Positions 8,370 through 17,171 of a DNA stretch of 64,000 bases are shown one piece after another. The position numbers and the translations under genes are program-made. The DNA is taken from NCBI RefSeq assembly GCF_039529295.1, contig NZ_BAAAMN010000003.1, positions 102,493-166,492 of the forward strand, in the 5' to 3' direction. Below the pieces are notes generated by a model, which was given only the letters and a program-made list of their open reading frames with translations, was not told the origin of the DNA and searched no databases. Position 1 is the first letter of the stretch; the number at the start of each line of letters is the position of its first letter. The stretch comes from Yaniella flava (lineage in GTDB: Bacteria > Actinomycetota > Actinomycetes > Actinomycetales > Micrococcaceae).

Positions 8370-9455
8370 CTAAGTTCTGGACGGTTGTTCAACTTTTGCC
8401 TCGGCTTGGTCCTCTGACGCAGAGCTAGGTTCGGACGTTGTCTTGGACTTTGGTCGAACTCTGGTCCATATTGATCGCCACACCCCACTCAGCCACGCTT
8501 GAATAGTCAACCATGTGCCGCTTGAGACAAGAACTGCGTCTGCTGAAGCCATGATGCCAGAGAAGAACGGCAGCCCCATGATCACTGCGATTCCAAGGTG
8601 CATCCCCAAAATCGAAACGAGTGCGATACGCCGCGTAATCGGATGGAAGAGCAGAAACGGGGAGGCAATCTGGACAATCACTGTGCCATAAGTGGCCAGG
8701 GTGACAATCCAAGAATTGTGGGTGAGTAAATCACTGAGCCAGGGAAAAACGCCGTACGCTTCAGACTGCAGAGGATAATAAACCGCAGTGCCATTTTCCC
8801 ATAGCGCTCCCTGAACCTTATAAACACCGGCTTCAAAATAGACGATACATAGTTGGGCTACTACCACGCACAGGGCTACGTTGTGCAGTACTGTGCCAAA
8901 CTCCGTCTCACGCTTTTCCGCAGCGCCATGTTTCCGCTGGCGAAACCAGTTGTCCAGGGACCAACGTTTCGAAAGATCAGCAAAGATTAGATAGATCAAC
9001 ATGATCCGAATAAAGTAATTGCCCCCATCTGAGATTGGGGTGTTCTGTGCATTAATTGCAGTGTAGAAAATGAATAATAGGGGTGTGATAAATCGAGTGC
9101 GCCAGCCTACTACGAAAGCTAACGCCAACAGGATGGCAACAATGTACCACCCCATGAAAAATGGAGTGCTCGCGCCTTCCAGAATATTCAAGGGCCATTT
9201 ATACCCCAGAACGTCACGGTATGGTGCAAAATAGGCCGCGCCCGGTCCCCAGATTTTGAGTGCAATGGGTAGGTTGAACAGTAGCCATCCAAGAATAAAT
9301 GATCCTGACGCAATGCGCATGACCGCAAACCCATAAGAGGAGTGGCGACTGGATATGAACCAATCATAGATTCGCCCGACAAGCTTCTTCGGCCAATGTT
9401 TGTTGGCGGCAGTCCAACGTCTAATACTTGGTGCGGGATCAGAAGAGACGCTCAT
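8370..9455 (-). CDS. HTTM domain (vitamin-K carboxylase-like) membrane protein
   Basis: 361 residues with several membrane helices and the HTTM pattern: an N-terminal amphipathic region (WFISSRHSSYGFAVMRIASG), a central block around NAQNTPISDGGNYFIRIMLIYL, and YFEAGVYKVQGALWENGTAVYY, which resembles the vitamin-K-dependent gamma-carboxylase/HTTM core. The bacterial role is unknown. The start ATG 9455 overlaps the upstream stop in an ATGA, so translation is coupled to the DUF5819 gene. Another in-frame ATG is six bases upstream (9461). The C-terminus is charged and low complexity. Confidence 0.85.
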   Translation of the reverse strand: MSVSSDPAPSIRRWTAANKHWPKKLVGRIYDWFISSRHSSYGFAVMRIASGSFILGWLLFNLPIALKIWGPGAAYFAPYRDVLGYKWPLNILEGASTPFFMGWYIVAILLALAFVVGWRTRFITPLLFIFYTAINAQNTPISDGGNYFIRIMLIYLIFADLSKRWSLDNWFRQRKHGAAEKRETEFGTVLHNVALCVVVAQLCIVYFEAGVYKVQGALWENGTAVYYPLQSEAYGVFPWLSDLLTHNSWIVTLATYGTVIVQIASPFLLFHPITRRIALVSILGMHLGIAVIMGLPFFSGIMASADAVLVSSGTWLTIQAWLSGVWRSIWTRVRPKSKTTSEPSSASEDQAEAKVEQPSRT

Positions 9456-10207
9456 TTCCAAACCTCCATCGTGTCTTCATCGAAGGTTTGGGCATCGCGC
9501 CAACCAATGTACATTCGGTTCTCTGCCTTCTCCTCGGGTGGATTGTGCCGCTCACTGAAGTCAGGGACGGCTCCTCTTACCAGTTGAATCTCCACCATAG
9601 AGACTCCACCCCATTCAGACAGAGCATATAACGAGGCAAACCCCACAGCTGAATCTTCTAACCGCTGGTAAAGGCGTACATCGGACAGTTCACCGTCCGG
9701 AATGCTTTCGGCTGCATCAGCGGAGTAAACGTCCACTCCGAAGGGAGGCTCACCCAGTACTGCTGGTTGGGCAACTTCCTGACGCAGATCATCATTCAGG
9801 TCTGACATAGCACCCCATAGTCGGCCGACAATAGCTTTCGACTGCCGGGTTTCTCGGTTCGCAAAGATATTTCCCGAGAGGCTTTCCATCTCTTCGGCCG
9901 TGACATTGTGCCATTCTGTAAACTCAGCACCTGCATCACTTCCCTCGGCACAAACCTCAGGGCTGGACGTGCAACCTCGGACGACTAGATATTCATCTTG
10001 TGAATAGGGTCCTGGCGCAAAAAGGTTCCAGCCCTGGTCCAGCGGCCCCAAGAAATATCGGTTCAATTCCGGCTGCAAGGACGTCTTGATGGGAGTTGAG
10101 GGACCTGTGAACGCAAGCGTAGCTGCAATGTGCCCTGCTCCCACCATCGCCGCAACCACAAGCACGATCAGTGTCAACGCTCTTGGTCTCCGTTTAGTTG
10201 GCGTCAT
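9452..10207 (-). CDS. DUF5819 family protein, HTTM partner
   Basis: 251 residues with an N-terminal membrane segment (about residues 10-32) and an extracytoplasmic domain. The motif YFLGPLDQGWNLFAPGPYSQ matches the DUF5819 signature in which an aromatic/Asn-Trp-x-Leu-Phe-Ala-Pro block follows the helix. DUF5819 and HTTM genes are commonly adjacent in actinobacteria, and here they overlap by four bases, suggesting a membrane complex. Two cysteines (GCTSSPEVC) could form a disulfide. The function is unknown. Confidence 0.8.
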   Translation of the reverse strand: MTPTKRRPRALTLIVLVVAAMVGAGHIAATLAFTGPSTPIKTSLQPELNRYFLGPLDQGWNLFAPGPYSQDEYLVVRGCTSSPEVCAEGSDAGAEFTEWHNVTAEEMESLSGNIFANRETRQSKAIVGRLWGAMSDLNDDLRQEVAQPAVLGEPPFGVDVYSADAAESIPDGELSDVRLYQRLEDSAVGFASLYALSEWGGVSMVEIQLVRGAVPDFSERHNPPEEKAENRMYIGWRDAQTFDEDTMEVWK

Positions 10208-10275
10208 CTGTTCATCGCTTTCGATCTTCCGGCAGGACGGATGCCTGCCAGCTTGTCCTTAACGTGCGAATGGAA

Positions 10276-10305
10276 GGAGCCGTCACGAGCTGTGACGGCC
10301 CCTCC
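10276..10305 (-). terminator. Terminator of the repeat surface-protein gene
   Basis: GCCGTCAC (10279-10286) pairs with GTGACGGC (10292-10299) around a 5-base loop, about 40 bases after the stop at 10338. There is no clear T-run. Confidence 0.6.
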
Positions 10306-10337
10306 CAGTTCAATCACCAGTTCAGTGAACTGCTGTA

Positions 10338-13304
10338 CTACTTCGCAGTAGCATTCCTTCTAGCGCGGACTACAAGGAGCGTACCAAGGAACAGCAAGAG
10401 TGCTGCACCCAAGACGTATGCCAGTGTAGTTGCACCGGTGGAGGCGAGAGTCGATCCGCCGGCTTGGCTGCTCGAGCCGCTTCCGTTACTTGTATTGTCG
10501 CTACTGTTTACAGCAGCCGATCCGTTAGCACCTGAATTACCGGTGCCGTTGGAATCGTTGTTGTCTCCGGTATTCACGTCGGTGTTCTCACCAGTGTTCT
10601 CCGAGGTATTGTCCTCAGTATTCACATCCGTGTTATCCGAGGTGTTGTCCTCAGTATTCACATCCGTGTTATCCGAGGTGTTGTCCTCAGTATTCACATC
10701 AGTGTTATCCGAGGTGTTGTCCTCAGTATTCACATCAGTGTTATCCGAGGTGTTGTCCTCAGTATTCACATCCGTGTTATCCGAGGTGTTGTCCTCAGTA
10801 TTCACATCCGTGTTATCCGAGGTGTTGTCCTCAGTATTCACATCCGTGTTCACATCAGTGTTATCCGCATCATTCTCAGCAGTATTCACATCAGTGTTAT
10901 CCGCATCATTCTCAGCAGTATTCACATCAGTGTTATCCGAGGTGTTGTCCTCAGTATTCACATCAGTGTTATCCGAGGTGTTGTCCTCAGTATTCACATC
11001 AGTGTTATCCGAGGTGTTGTCCTCAGTATTCACATCAGTGTTCACATCGGTGTTATCCGCATCATTCTCAGCAGTATTCACATCAGTGTTATCCGAGGTG
11101 TTGTCCTCAGTATTCACATCCGTGTTCACATCGGTGTTATCCGCATCATTCTCAGCAGTATTCACATCAGTGTTATCCGCATCATTCTCAGCAGTATTCA
11201 CATCAGTGTTATCCGCATCATTCTCAGCAGTATTCACATCAGTGTTATCCGAGGTGTTGTCCTGAGTATTCACATCCGTGTTCTCACCAGTGTTCTCCGA
11301 GGTATTGTCCTCAGTATTCACATCCGTGTTATCCGAGGTGTTGTCCTCAGTATTCACATCCGTGTTATCCGCATCATTCTCAGCAGTATTCACATCAGTG
11401 TTATCCGAGGTGTTGTCCTCAGTATTCACATCAGTGTTATCCGCAGTGTTTACTTCGGTATTGTCTGCCGTGTTGTCATCAGTTGAATCGTCGGCTGCAA
11501 CAGTAAAATCGACCGAATCAGTGGTCGCACCGTCAGTTGCGGTAACTGTGTAGTCACCAGGTTCAACGTCCTCGAACTGTGTGGTCCAAGAACCATCCGC
11601 TTCAGCGGTTACTTCGGAGGTTTGGTCTCCAAGTGTGACATCGAGAGTGGCGCCCGGCTCGGCAGTACCAGTCACAGGTACGGATGTCCCTGTGATGGTT
11701 TCGCCGTCACTGGGATCGGTGATTTGAACAGGCTCTGCTTCTTCTGCGACTGTGCCACGAACGGTTGATGAGGCGATATTGACCTGTGCCAGCTCTGTTG
11801 CAGGCAATAGCGTCACCTGAAGCGCACGCACCGTGGAGGTGCCTGGACCCAGGTCTCCTTCTTCAGGTTGTGCATTGACAGTCACTGCGACAACTTGGTT
11901 GACGACTCCGAGTACAGGACCTACAACCTCAGTAGCTAGTGGACCAGTAATGTCATCGACGACAGATTCAAGATCAGTCAGGACGTCCAAGGTTTCACCA
12001 AGCGTACCGCCCACAAGGTTGAATATCAGGTCACCAAGCTGGCTCTCCGAGCCTAGCCCCAACGCATCAAGGACAGGCCCGAGGAGGTTGCCAAGTAGGC
12101 CACCATTGATATCAATCGCGACAGTATTCTCAGCTTCACCACTCAATATATCTGCCAGATTCGCATTAAGCGTTATATCAATGGTACCCAGCGCCCCACC
12201 AAGAGCTTCCAATTCAACGTCGAGACCGAGTTCCGTCGCCTCGATTGTGTCCTGAAGGTTCGTAACGATCTCGGTGACAACATCGGTAACAGCTTGAGTG
12301 ACACCATCGGTAATTGCCGCGATCACTTCACCGCTCAGCAATTCTGAGTTTGCCGGCATCTCGTTAAGGTTGGGCAGACTATCATCGGAAGCAAGGAGCG
12401 TTCTCAGATCAACGTTGACCGCGCCAGTGGTGAGATCAACTGTGACGCCGCTTGATTGACCGATGACCTCATCAGGCAGTAACGCAGATAGATCTGGAGC
12501 ACGGAACGTAACGTCCGTGCTCAGGCTTGCCACGAGACCCAGGTCAAGACCTTGTGACAGTGCATTTTCTAGAGTCCCACCCAGGCCATTCAGAGTTCCC
12601 TGAAGACCATCAACAGTAGTTAACAAGGAGGTGTAGATATCGCCAACGGCAGGGCTCTCTAAGTTCAGAGTTGCTCCGGCCACCTGGTAATCAGATACAG
12701 CTTCGCCGCCTTCTAACTGCTCAATGTTTGAAGAGAGGGCACCGAGTTCGAGACTCAGGTCCGAGACAAGGCCTTCTGTACCAGCTGGCAGCAACGCATC
12801 AAGATTGAGTGAGGCGTCAGAAGGATATGAGTCAGAACCGCCTACAGCAATTGCGCCCTGGTCAGTTACAGCACCAGAAGCAGCGTATGCGTCACCGGAA
12901 TCCTGAGCCTCGGCGTATTGGTTAACAGCTCCCAGCTGGATGACGCCGTTTTCGCCAAGCAACTGAAGACCATCGCCGAGATCGATGTTTAGTGCGTTTA
13001 GCACTTCTACACCCAGCGGGTTCGTCACTAGTGGATTTTCACCACTCGGGTTCTCTGCCAATGCGCCTTGAACTTCTGCAAGGTCATCAAGATTAACGCC
13101 TAGGGCTTGTCCGCCTAGGAATTTACCGAGCGCTTCGGAGTCATCGTCGGGCGCTGCAGCAGCAGGTGCTGCGCCGCCAACTGTCAGTCCAACGGTTGTA
13201 AGAATAGTAGTGGCGAGCGCGCCGGTGCGTTTCCAGAATCCGGTTGGTCGCCTTCGAGGTTTGTGAGTGTTGAGCCCTAAAGGTTCTTCAGGTGGAGTGT
13301 CCAC
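10338..13304 (-). CDS. Choice-of-anchor G surface protein, LAxTG-anchored, repeat stalk
   Basis: 988 residues. A signal peptide (about residues 25-52, ending in APAAAAPDD) precedes a choice-of-anchor G-type region of roughly 450 residues (GKFLGGQALGVNLDDLAEVQ and repeated LNALNIDLGDGLQLLGENG-like segments). A bacterial Ig-like domain follows (ITDPSDGETITGTSVPVTG), then a stalk of about 25 near-identical 12-residue repeats built on x-N-T-x. The C-terminus is a sorting signal: LASTG at about 953-957, a hydrophobic helix and a basic RARRNATAK tail. LAxTG is the class-E sortase substrate motif in high-GC Gram-positives. I chose GTG 13304 because GGAAGGA precedes it; the frame stays open to TTG 13325. 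Probably a covalently anchored adhesin-like protein. Confidence 0.88.
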   Translation of the reverse strand: MDTPPEEPLGLNTHKPRRRPTGFWKRTGALATTILTTVGLTVGGAAPAAAAPDDDSEALGKFLGGQALGVNLDDLAEVQGALAENPSGENPLVTNPLGVEVLNALNIDLGDGLQLLGENGVIQLGAVNQYAEAQDSGDAYAASGAVTDQGAIAVGGSDSYPSDASLNLDALLPAGTEGLVSDLSLELGALSSNIEQLEGGEAVSDYQVAGATLNLESPAVGDIYTSLLTTVDGLQGTLNGLGGTLENALSQGLDLGLVASLSTDVTFRAPDLSALLPDEVIGQSSGVTVDLTTGAVNVDLRTLLASDDSLPNLNEMPANSELLSGEVIAAITDGVTQAVTDVVTEIVTNLQDTIEATELGLDVELEALGGALGTIDITLNANLADILSGEAENTVAIDINGGLLGNLLGPVLDALGLGSESQLGDLIFNLVGGTLGETLDVLTDLESVVDDITGPLATEVVGPVLGVVNQVVAVTVNAQPEEGDLGPGTSTVRALQVTLLPATELAQVNIASSTVRGTVAEEAEPVQITDPSDGETITGTSVPVTGTAEPGATLDVTLGDQTSEVTAEADGSWTTQFEDVEPGDYTVTATDGATTDSVDFTVAADDSTDDNTADNTEVNTADNTDVNTEDNTSDNTDVNTAENDADNTDVNTEDNTSDNTDVNTEDNTSENTGENTDVNTQDNTSDNTDVNTAENDADNTDVNTAENDADNTDVNTAENDADNTDVNTDVNTEDNTSDNTDVNTAENDADNTDVNTDVNTEDNTSDNTDVNTEDNTSDNTDVNTEDNTSDNTDVNTAENDADNTDVNTAENDADNTDVNTDVNTEDNTSDNTDVNTEDNTSDNTDVNTEDNTSDNTDVNTEDNTSDNTDVNTEDNTSDNTDVNTEDNTSDNTDVNTEDNTSENTGENTDVNTGDNNDSNGTGNSGANGSAAVNSSDNTSNGSGSSSQAGGSTLASTGATTLAYVLGAALLLFLGTLLVVRARRNATAK
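10565..11480 (-). repeat. 36-base tandem repeats encoding an Asn-Thr-Asp stalk
   Basis: About 25 copies of a 36-base unit, itself made of three 12-base x-N-T-x modules. Two main variants occur: DNTDVNTEDNTS and DNTDVNTAENDA. Some units carry an extra 12-base module (DVNT or GENT), so the array expands by 12 or 36 bases and stays in frame. Because of the repeat, the opposite strand is also open over this stretch. Confidence 0.95.
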
Positions 13305-14136
13305 AGAGGTCCTTCCGATTAGCAATATTGAACCGTTCAGGCATCCGTTGAGGATGCATGACGCGCTCTTCGACTAGGTCAGTCAACCGAGACGCGCGAT
13401 CAGGCGGCGATGGATGCCAACCGGTCAGGTATGGCACATCACCACAAAGCAAGTTAGCACAATGACTCAGCAAAAACTCAGCAATTTCTAGGCTCGCAGA
13501 CAGATTGAACCTTAAACAGTTTATCTACGATGCGATTGAATGAAGTGTGAAGCAAATGTTTCACGCGGTTTCTTTTCCGCGTTTTTAACCGCGCGCAGTC
13601 TCCTTCAGACCGAAGTAATCGAGGCATGAAAGCGACCCGTCGCGACAATATTCCAGACCTGGCGAGTGAAAGTCTTCCAGACTTGGCGTTCCCACAAATA
13701 ATCACGGCGAGTTGCTACATCAGGCGGCCGTGCTCAAAGAATTAGCATCCCGATCTTTCAGCGCGGCGTTCGAACTGCGGGGTCACCGCATGTGCACCGA
13801 GTATCTCAAGCTCACCGGAAAGCTTTGCTGCCTGGGATGCTTGCGCGAGAATCGCTTCGCTCGTCCACGATGACACCGGGGTTCAAAAGGGCTGCCTGCG
13901 CAAGCGATCTCGAGCTGTCCATCACACGTGAAAGTTGCGGACGCCCGTATCGCGTGGAGTTCAAACCTCTCACCGGACACGATTGCGTTCGTCGCACCGT
14001 GCTGCCAGCTACCGCAGCGCACGCGACACTACCAAAGGTGATGACGAAATTCTGGCCGCGGATATCCAGCTGCTTGGCTCAGGCACGACAAAGCCCCTTC
14101 TTCCAGAAGAAGATCCAAATGAAGGGGCAAATGTGT
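13305..14136. other. Gene-poor gap between surface protein gene and tRNA
   Basis: About 830 bases with no gene I recognise. The first 170 bases upstream of the surface-protein GTG presumably hold its promoter, but I see no convincing one. A hairpin followed by five Ts lies at 13563-13586. Between about 13740 and 14060 the minus strand shows short, protein-like stretches in shifting frames (for example SRSLAQAALLNPGVIVDE, then SQAAKLSGELEILGAHAV ending at a stop), which could be a decayed gene, but no family is identifiable. Confidence 0.5.
13563..13586 (+). terminator. Orphan hairpin with T-run
   Basis: ACGCGG (13563-13568) pairs with CCGCGT (13577-13582), running into TTTTT (13582-13586). 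No annotated gene lies upstream on this strand, so it would end either readthrough transcription or a short unannotated transcript. Confidence 0.4.
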
Positions 14137-14213
14137 TGGTGCCTCCGATGGGACTCGAACCCATAACACAGCGATTTTAAGTCGCTTGCCTCTACCTATT
14201 GGGCCACGGAGGC
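14137..14213 (-). tRNA. tRNA with UAA anticodon (Leu, UUA codon), short variable loop
   Basis: A complete cloverleaf: acceptor GCCTCCG/CGGAGGC, D arm GCC...GGC with GG in the loop, anticodon stem AGCGA/TCGCT with loop CTTAAAA giving anticodon TAA, T arm ATGGG/CCCAT with loop TTCGAGT. The discriminator is A73 and CCA is encoded (14137-14139 complement). The variable region is only five bases (GTGTT), whereas bacterial tRNA-Leu normally has a long class-II arm. The gene is therefore a class-I tRNA reading UUA. It may be charged with leucine atypically, be charged with another amino acid, or be inactive. Confidence 0.82.
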
Positions 14214-14335
14214 GCACTCGAACATTTAGAGTTTAGCGCATCAGGTACCGTTCGACACAAAATGCGAACCCGTAATACTCGAACGTGCATCACGGCCCAC
14301 TGGTTTTCCCAGCGGACCGCGATAGTTGACTCTAT

Positions 14336-15745
14336 TTAGGCGTCAGATGCTTCTTTTTTGACATCCATACGGTTTGGCAGGCGTTCTAGGCCGGCTGCTT
14401 CACGGAATGCGTTGTGTGGTGTTTCGAGTTCTTTGACTTGAGTGGTGTCTTTACCGAAGATGATTTCGTTGATCCAGCCGCCCAAGACGCGTGAGCTGCG
14501 CTCCAAGGATGGCATCGCGTAGTTGTGATAGAAGCGGTGTCCAAGCCATGCGGCAACACCGGAGAGTTCGATACCCAGTGGGTTCCCGACACCCTTACCT
14601 ACGCCCATACCGGCAACTGTGCCCAGCGACTTGTGGTAGTACTCTTCAACTGCACCTTCACCGAAGCGAACTGCCATGAGGTTCTCGGCCAGGCGTGCTG
14701 CCTGACGTCCAGCGTGCTGCGCATTTGGTACACAGAAGCCACCTGGGCCGTCACCGGTCAGGTCTGGTACAGCGGCAACGTCGCCGGCTGCCCATGCACC
14801 TTCGGCCACGCCACCTTGACCGTCAGAAACCTGCAGGGTTGGGGTGACTTCGATGCGGCCGCGTTCTTCGACTGGGAAGTCGGTGGACTTGGCCAGTTTG
14901 TTCGCTGCAACACCTGCGGTCCATACCAAGGTGTCGGCATAGAAGGAGCCAGCGTCGGACTGGTCTGACATGTTGACCAGTTTCAGGTGGTTATCAACGG
15001 CGGAGGAGAGCGAGGTGTTCAACAGCACCTCGATACCGCGGGCACGGAATTCTTCTACAACGGCTTCGGCTTGTTCTTCGGTGACCTCTGGCATGATGCG
15101 GCCCATTGCTTCGATGAGTACAACGCGTGCATCGGATTGTGCCAGACGTGGGTTCTTGGAGATTGCGGTGCGCACGAGGTCTTCGATTTCACCGATCAGC
15201 TCGGCACCGGCGAAGCCACCACCGACGACAACGAAGGTCATGGCGCGACGACGCTCGTCTGCATCCGTCATGAGTGCAGCGGATTCGATGCGCTCCAGAA
15301 TTTGGTTGCGCAGCGAGACGGCTTCTTCAATACGCTTCAGACCGATGCCTGCTTCGCCGAGGCCTTCAATTGGGAACACGCGGCTGTCAGCACCGGCGGT
15401 GACGACAACATCTTGGTATGGCAGATCGAAGGTCATACCTTCTGGGCCTTCGATGGTCGCCGTTTTACCGGCGTGCTTGATTTCAACCACTTTGCCCTGG
15501 ATGACTTCGGAGTGGCGCAGGTGGCTGCGCAGGTCGACCAGTGCGTGGCGAGCTTCGATCGAACCGCCGACGACTTCTGGCAGGAAGGGTTGGTAGGTCA
15601 AATACGAGTTTGGATCCACCACGGTGACGATGCCGCCACGATCGCGGATCTTTTTCTGTAGACGTTTGGCGACGTGATAACCGCCGTAACCACCGCCTAC
15701 AACGAGAACACGGGGCTTAGGAGAAAGATGAGGAGTAATAGCCAT
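14336..15745 (-). CDS. ndh: Type II NADH dehydrogenase (NDH-2)
   Basis: 469 residues. A single-subunit, non-proton-pumping dehydrogenase that passes electrons from NADH to menaquinone at the membrane. The FAD motif is RVLVVGGGYGGYHVA at the N-terminus; the NADH-binding fold has TFVVVGGGFAGAELIGEIED at mid-protein; the second FAD motif includes WAAGDVAAVPDL. A C-terminal amphipathic region would mediate membrane contact. I chose ATG 15745 (MAITPHL) because AAGGTAG precedes it. It sits downstream of the subtilase gene on the same strand, as in related actinobacteria. Confidence 0.92.
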   Translation of the reverse strand: MAITPHLSPKPRVLVVGGGYGGYHVAKRLQKKIRDRGGIVTVVDPNSYLTYQPFLPEVVGGSIEARHALVDLRSHLRHSEVIQGKVVEIKHAGKTATIEGPEGMTFDLPYQDVVVTAGADSRVFPIEGLGEAGIGLKRIEEAVSLRNQILERIESAALMTDADERRRAMTFVVVGGGFAGAELIGEIEDLVRTAISKNPRLAQSDARVVLIEAMGRIMPEVTEEQAEAVVEEFRARGIEVLLNTSLSSAVDNHLKLVNMSDQSDAGSFYADTLVWTAGVAANKLAKSTDFPVEERGRIEVTPTLQVSDGQGGVAEGAWAAGDVAAVPDLTGDGPGGFCVPNAQHAGRQAARLAENLMAVRFGEGAVEEYYHKSLGTVAGMGVGKGVGNPLGIELSGVAAWLGHRFYHNYAMPSLERSSRVLGGWINEIIFGKDTTQVKELETPHNAFREAAGLERLPNRMDVKKEASDA

Positions 15746-15795
15746 ACTGTCTACCTTAGTGGTCTTGAACGAACTTTGTGAAGTTTTTACCAAAG

Positions 15796-17169
15796 TCACG
15801 AATTACGCTGTGATGTTGCGCGTTTTCTGAGCATAAATATTGTGGTGGCAACCCCGCTAAGCAACAGCACACCGAAGCCAATAATCACGATGGGCTGCAG
15901 GATAGCGGGTTCTTCTTCGGGTGGTGCTGCTTCGGGCACCTCGGTTGGATAGTCGATGGGGCCGGCCGCTTCGCGTTCTTCTTCCTGGCCATCGGTCTCG
16001 TCGATTTCACCGCGTCGGTGCAGGGTGATCCATTCTTCCATGGAGCCCATCGGATTCTCACTGACCGTGTCAACATCGGCGGTCAGCGCCGCTTCAGCAT
16101 CCATGATGCCACGCCCATACAGGTTGTCGTCACCGGCACTGCCGGTATCTTCGGCTGTGGCAAGGATGCGGTTGATGACCTGCGGGGCAGACAGATCTGG
16201 ATTATCGGAACGAATGAGGGCCGCCAGTCCTGCGACAAGCGGTGAGGCTCCAGAAGTCCCTGACCACTGGGTGTAGTCATCGCCCGGCACGGCACCGATC
16301 AGTGGGTCAGCCGGTGCGGCGACCCCGATGGTAATACCCTGTGTTGAGGCGTCCCAGGAGGCGCTGCCGTCTTCTTCGAGTCCAGCGACTGTCAGCACGC
16401 CGGGGATGGTAGCGGGAGCACCGACCACATCGGAACCGGAGGCTCGGTTTCCTGCGGCCACGACGACCACGACGTCGTTCTGCTCGGCATGGAGGAACGC
16501 GTCGTCCCACGAGGTTGGCCAGTCTTGTGCTTGGGAGGCCAGCGAGATGTTAATGACGTCTGCGCCATTATCCACCAGCCAGGTCACACCGTTGGCAATT
16601 TGTTCATCAACTGATGGCACGCCTTCTACGGTGTCATCCAGTAGGACCGAAACCGAGAGCAGCTCAACTTCTGGCGCGGTACCAAGCACTCCGTCGGTGC
16701 CGTACTCGTCGACGGGTGCGACCTCTTCTGGCTCTTCGCTTGGCTCATCACTGGCTTCGTCGTCGGTGTTCTCATCATCTGAGTCCTCGTCGGCGTCCTC
16801 GTCCTCGGAGTCGTCTTCGTCCTCTTCGGTTTCGGGTGGGTCTCCGTGACCGTGCCCCGCAATAAGCGAGGCGACCTGGGTGCCGTGGGTCGGATCCGGG
16901 CCCATCGGTGTGGTGCCATCGGCTTCTCCGGTGCCCGAGGCATCGTAACCACCGACCACTTGTCCATCGAGATCCTGGTGTGTGCTGTCGACACCAGTGT
17001 CGATGATGCCTACGGTGACGTCTTCGCCACGGGAGGTCTCCCAGGCGGTGGTGAAGCCGTAGTCATCTAACCAGTATTGGTCATCGCGCCATTGGTCAGC
17101 CGCTGCAGGCGTCGCGAGCAGGGCCGTCAGCGCAATACCGGTGAGCCCGGCAAGTGCTTGTTTGTACAT
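15796..17169 (-). CDS. Secreted, membrane-anchored S8 subtilisin-like protease
   Basis: 457 residues: a signal peptide (1-24, cut after PAAA), catalytic Asp57 (GIIDTGVDS), His95 (DPTHGTQVAS), Asn in the oxyanion region (AAGNRAS) and Ser306 (SGTSGASP), then a C-terminal membrane helix and a basic tail. An acidic insertion (about 112-150, almost all Glu/Asp/Ser) sits directly after the His motif, where mycosin-type proteases also carry a loop. No type VII secretion genes are nearby, so a mycosin role is not supported. The ATG at 17169 starts two bases after the upstream Ppx stop. Confidence 0.9.
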   Translation of the reverse strand: MYKQALAGLTGIALTALLATPAAADQWRDDQYWLDDYGFTTAWETSRGEDVTVGIIDTGVDSTHQDLDGQVVGGYDASGTGEADGTTPMGPDPTHGTQVASLIAGHGHGDPPETEEDEDDSEDEDADEDSDDENTDDEASDEPSEEPEEVAPVDEYGTDGVLGTAPEVELLSVSVLLDDTVEGVPSVDEQIANGVTWLVDNGADVINISLASQAQDWPTSWDDAFLHAEQNDVVVVVAAGNRASGSDVVGAPATIPGVLTVAGLEEDGSASWDASTQGITIGVAAPADPLIGAVPGDDYTQWSGTSGASPLVAGLAALIRSDNPDLSAPQVINRILATAEDTGSAGDDNLYGRGIMDAEAALTADVDTVSENPMGSMEEWITLHRRGEIDETDGQEEEREAAGPIDYPTEVPEAAPPEEEPAILQPIVIIGFGVLLLSGVATTIFMLRKRATSQRNS

Positions 17170-17171
17170 GA

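Noticed and set aside
10198..11265. Long plus-strand open frame of Ser/Val/Leu repeats
   Set aside because: It is the reverse strand of the 36-base repeat array of the surface protein; its repeats exist only because the array is in frame on both strands.
10565..11480. CRISPR-like regular repeats
   Set aside because: Units are contiguous with no unique spacers, remain in frame and encode the protein stalk.
15796..17169. Mycosin of a type VII secretion system
   Set aside because: The protease layout fits loosely, but no Ecc or WXG100 genes lie nearby and the neighbourhood (Ppx, ndh) is the ordinary subtilase context.
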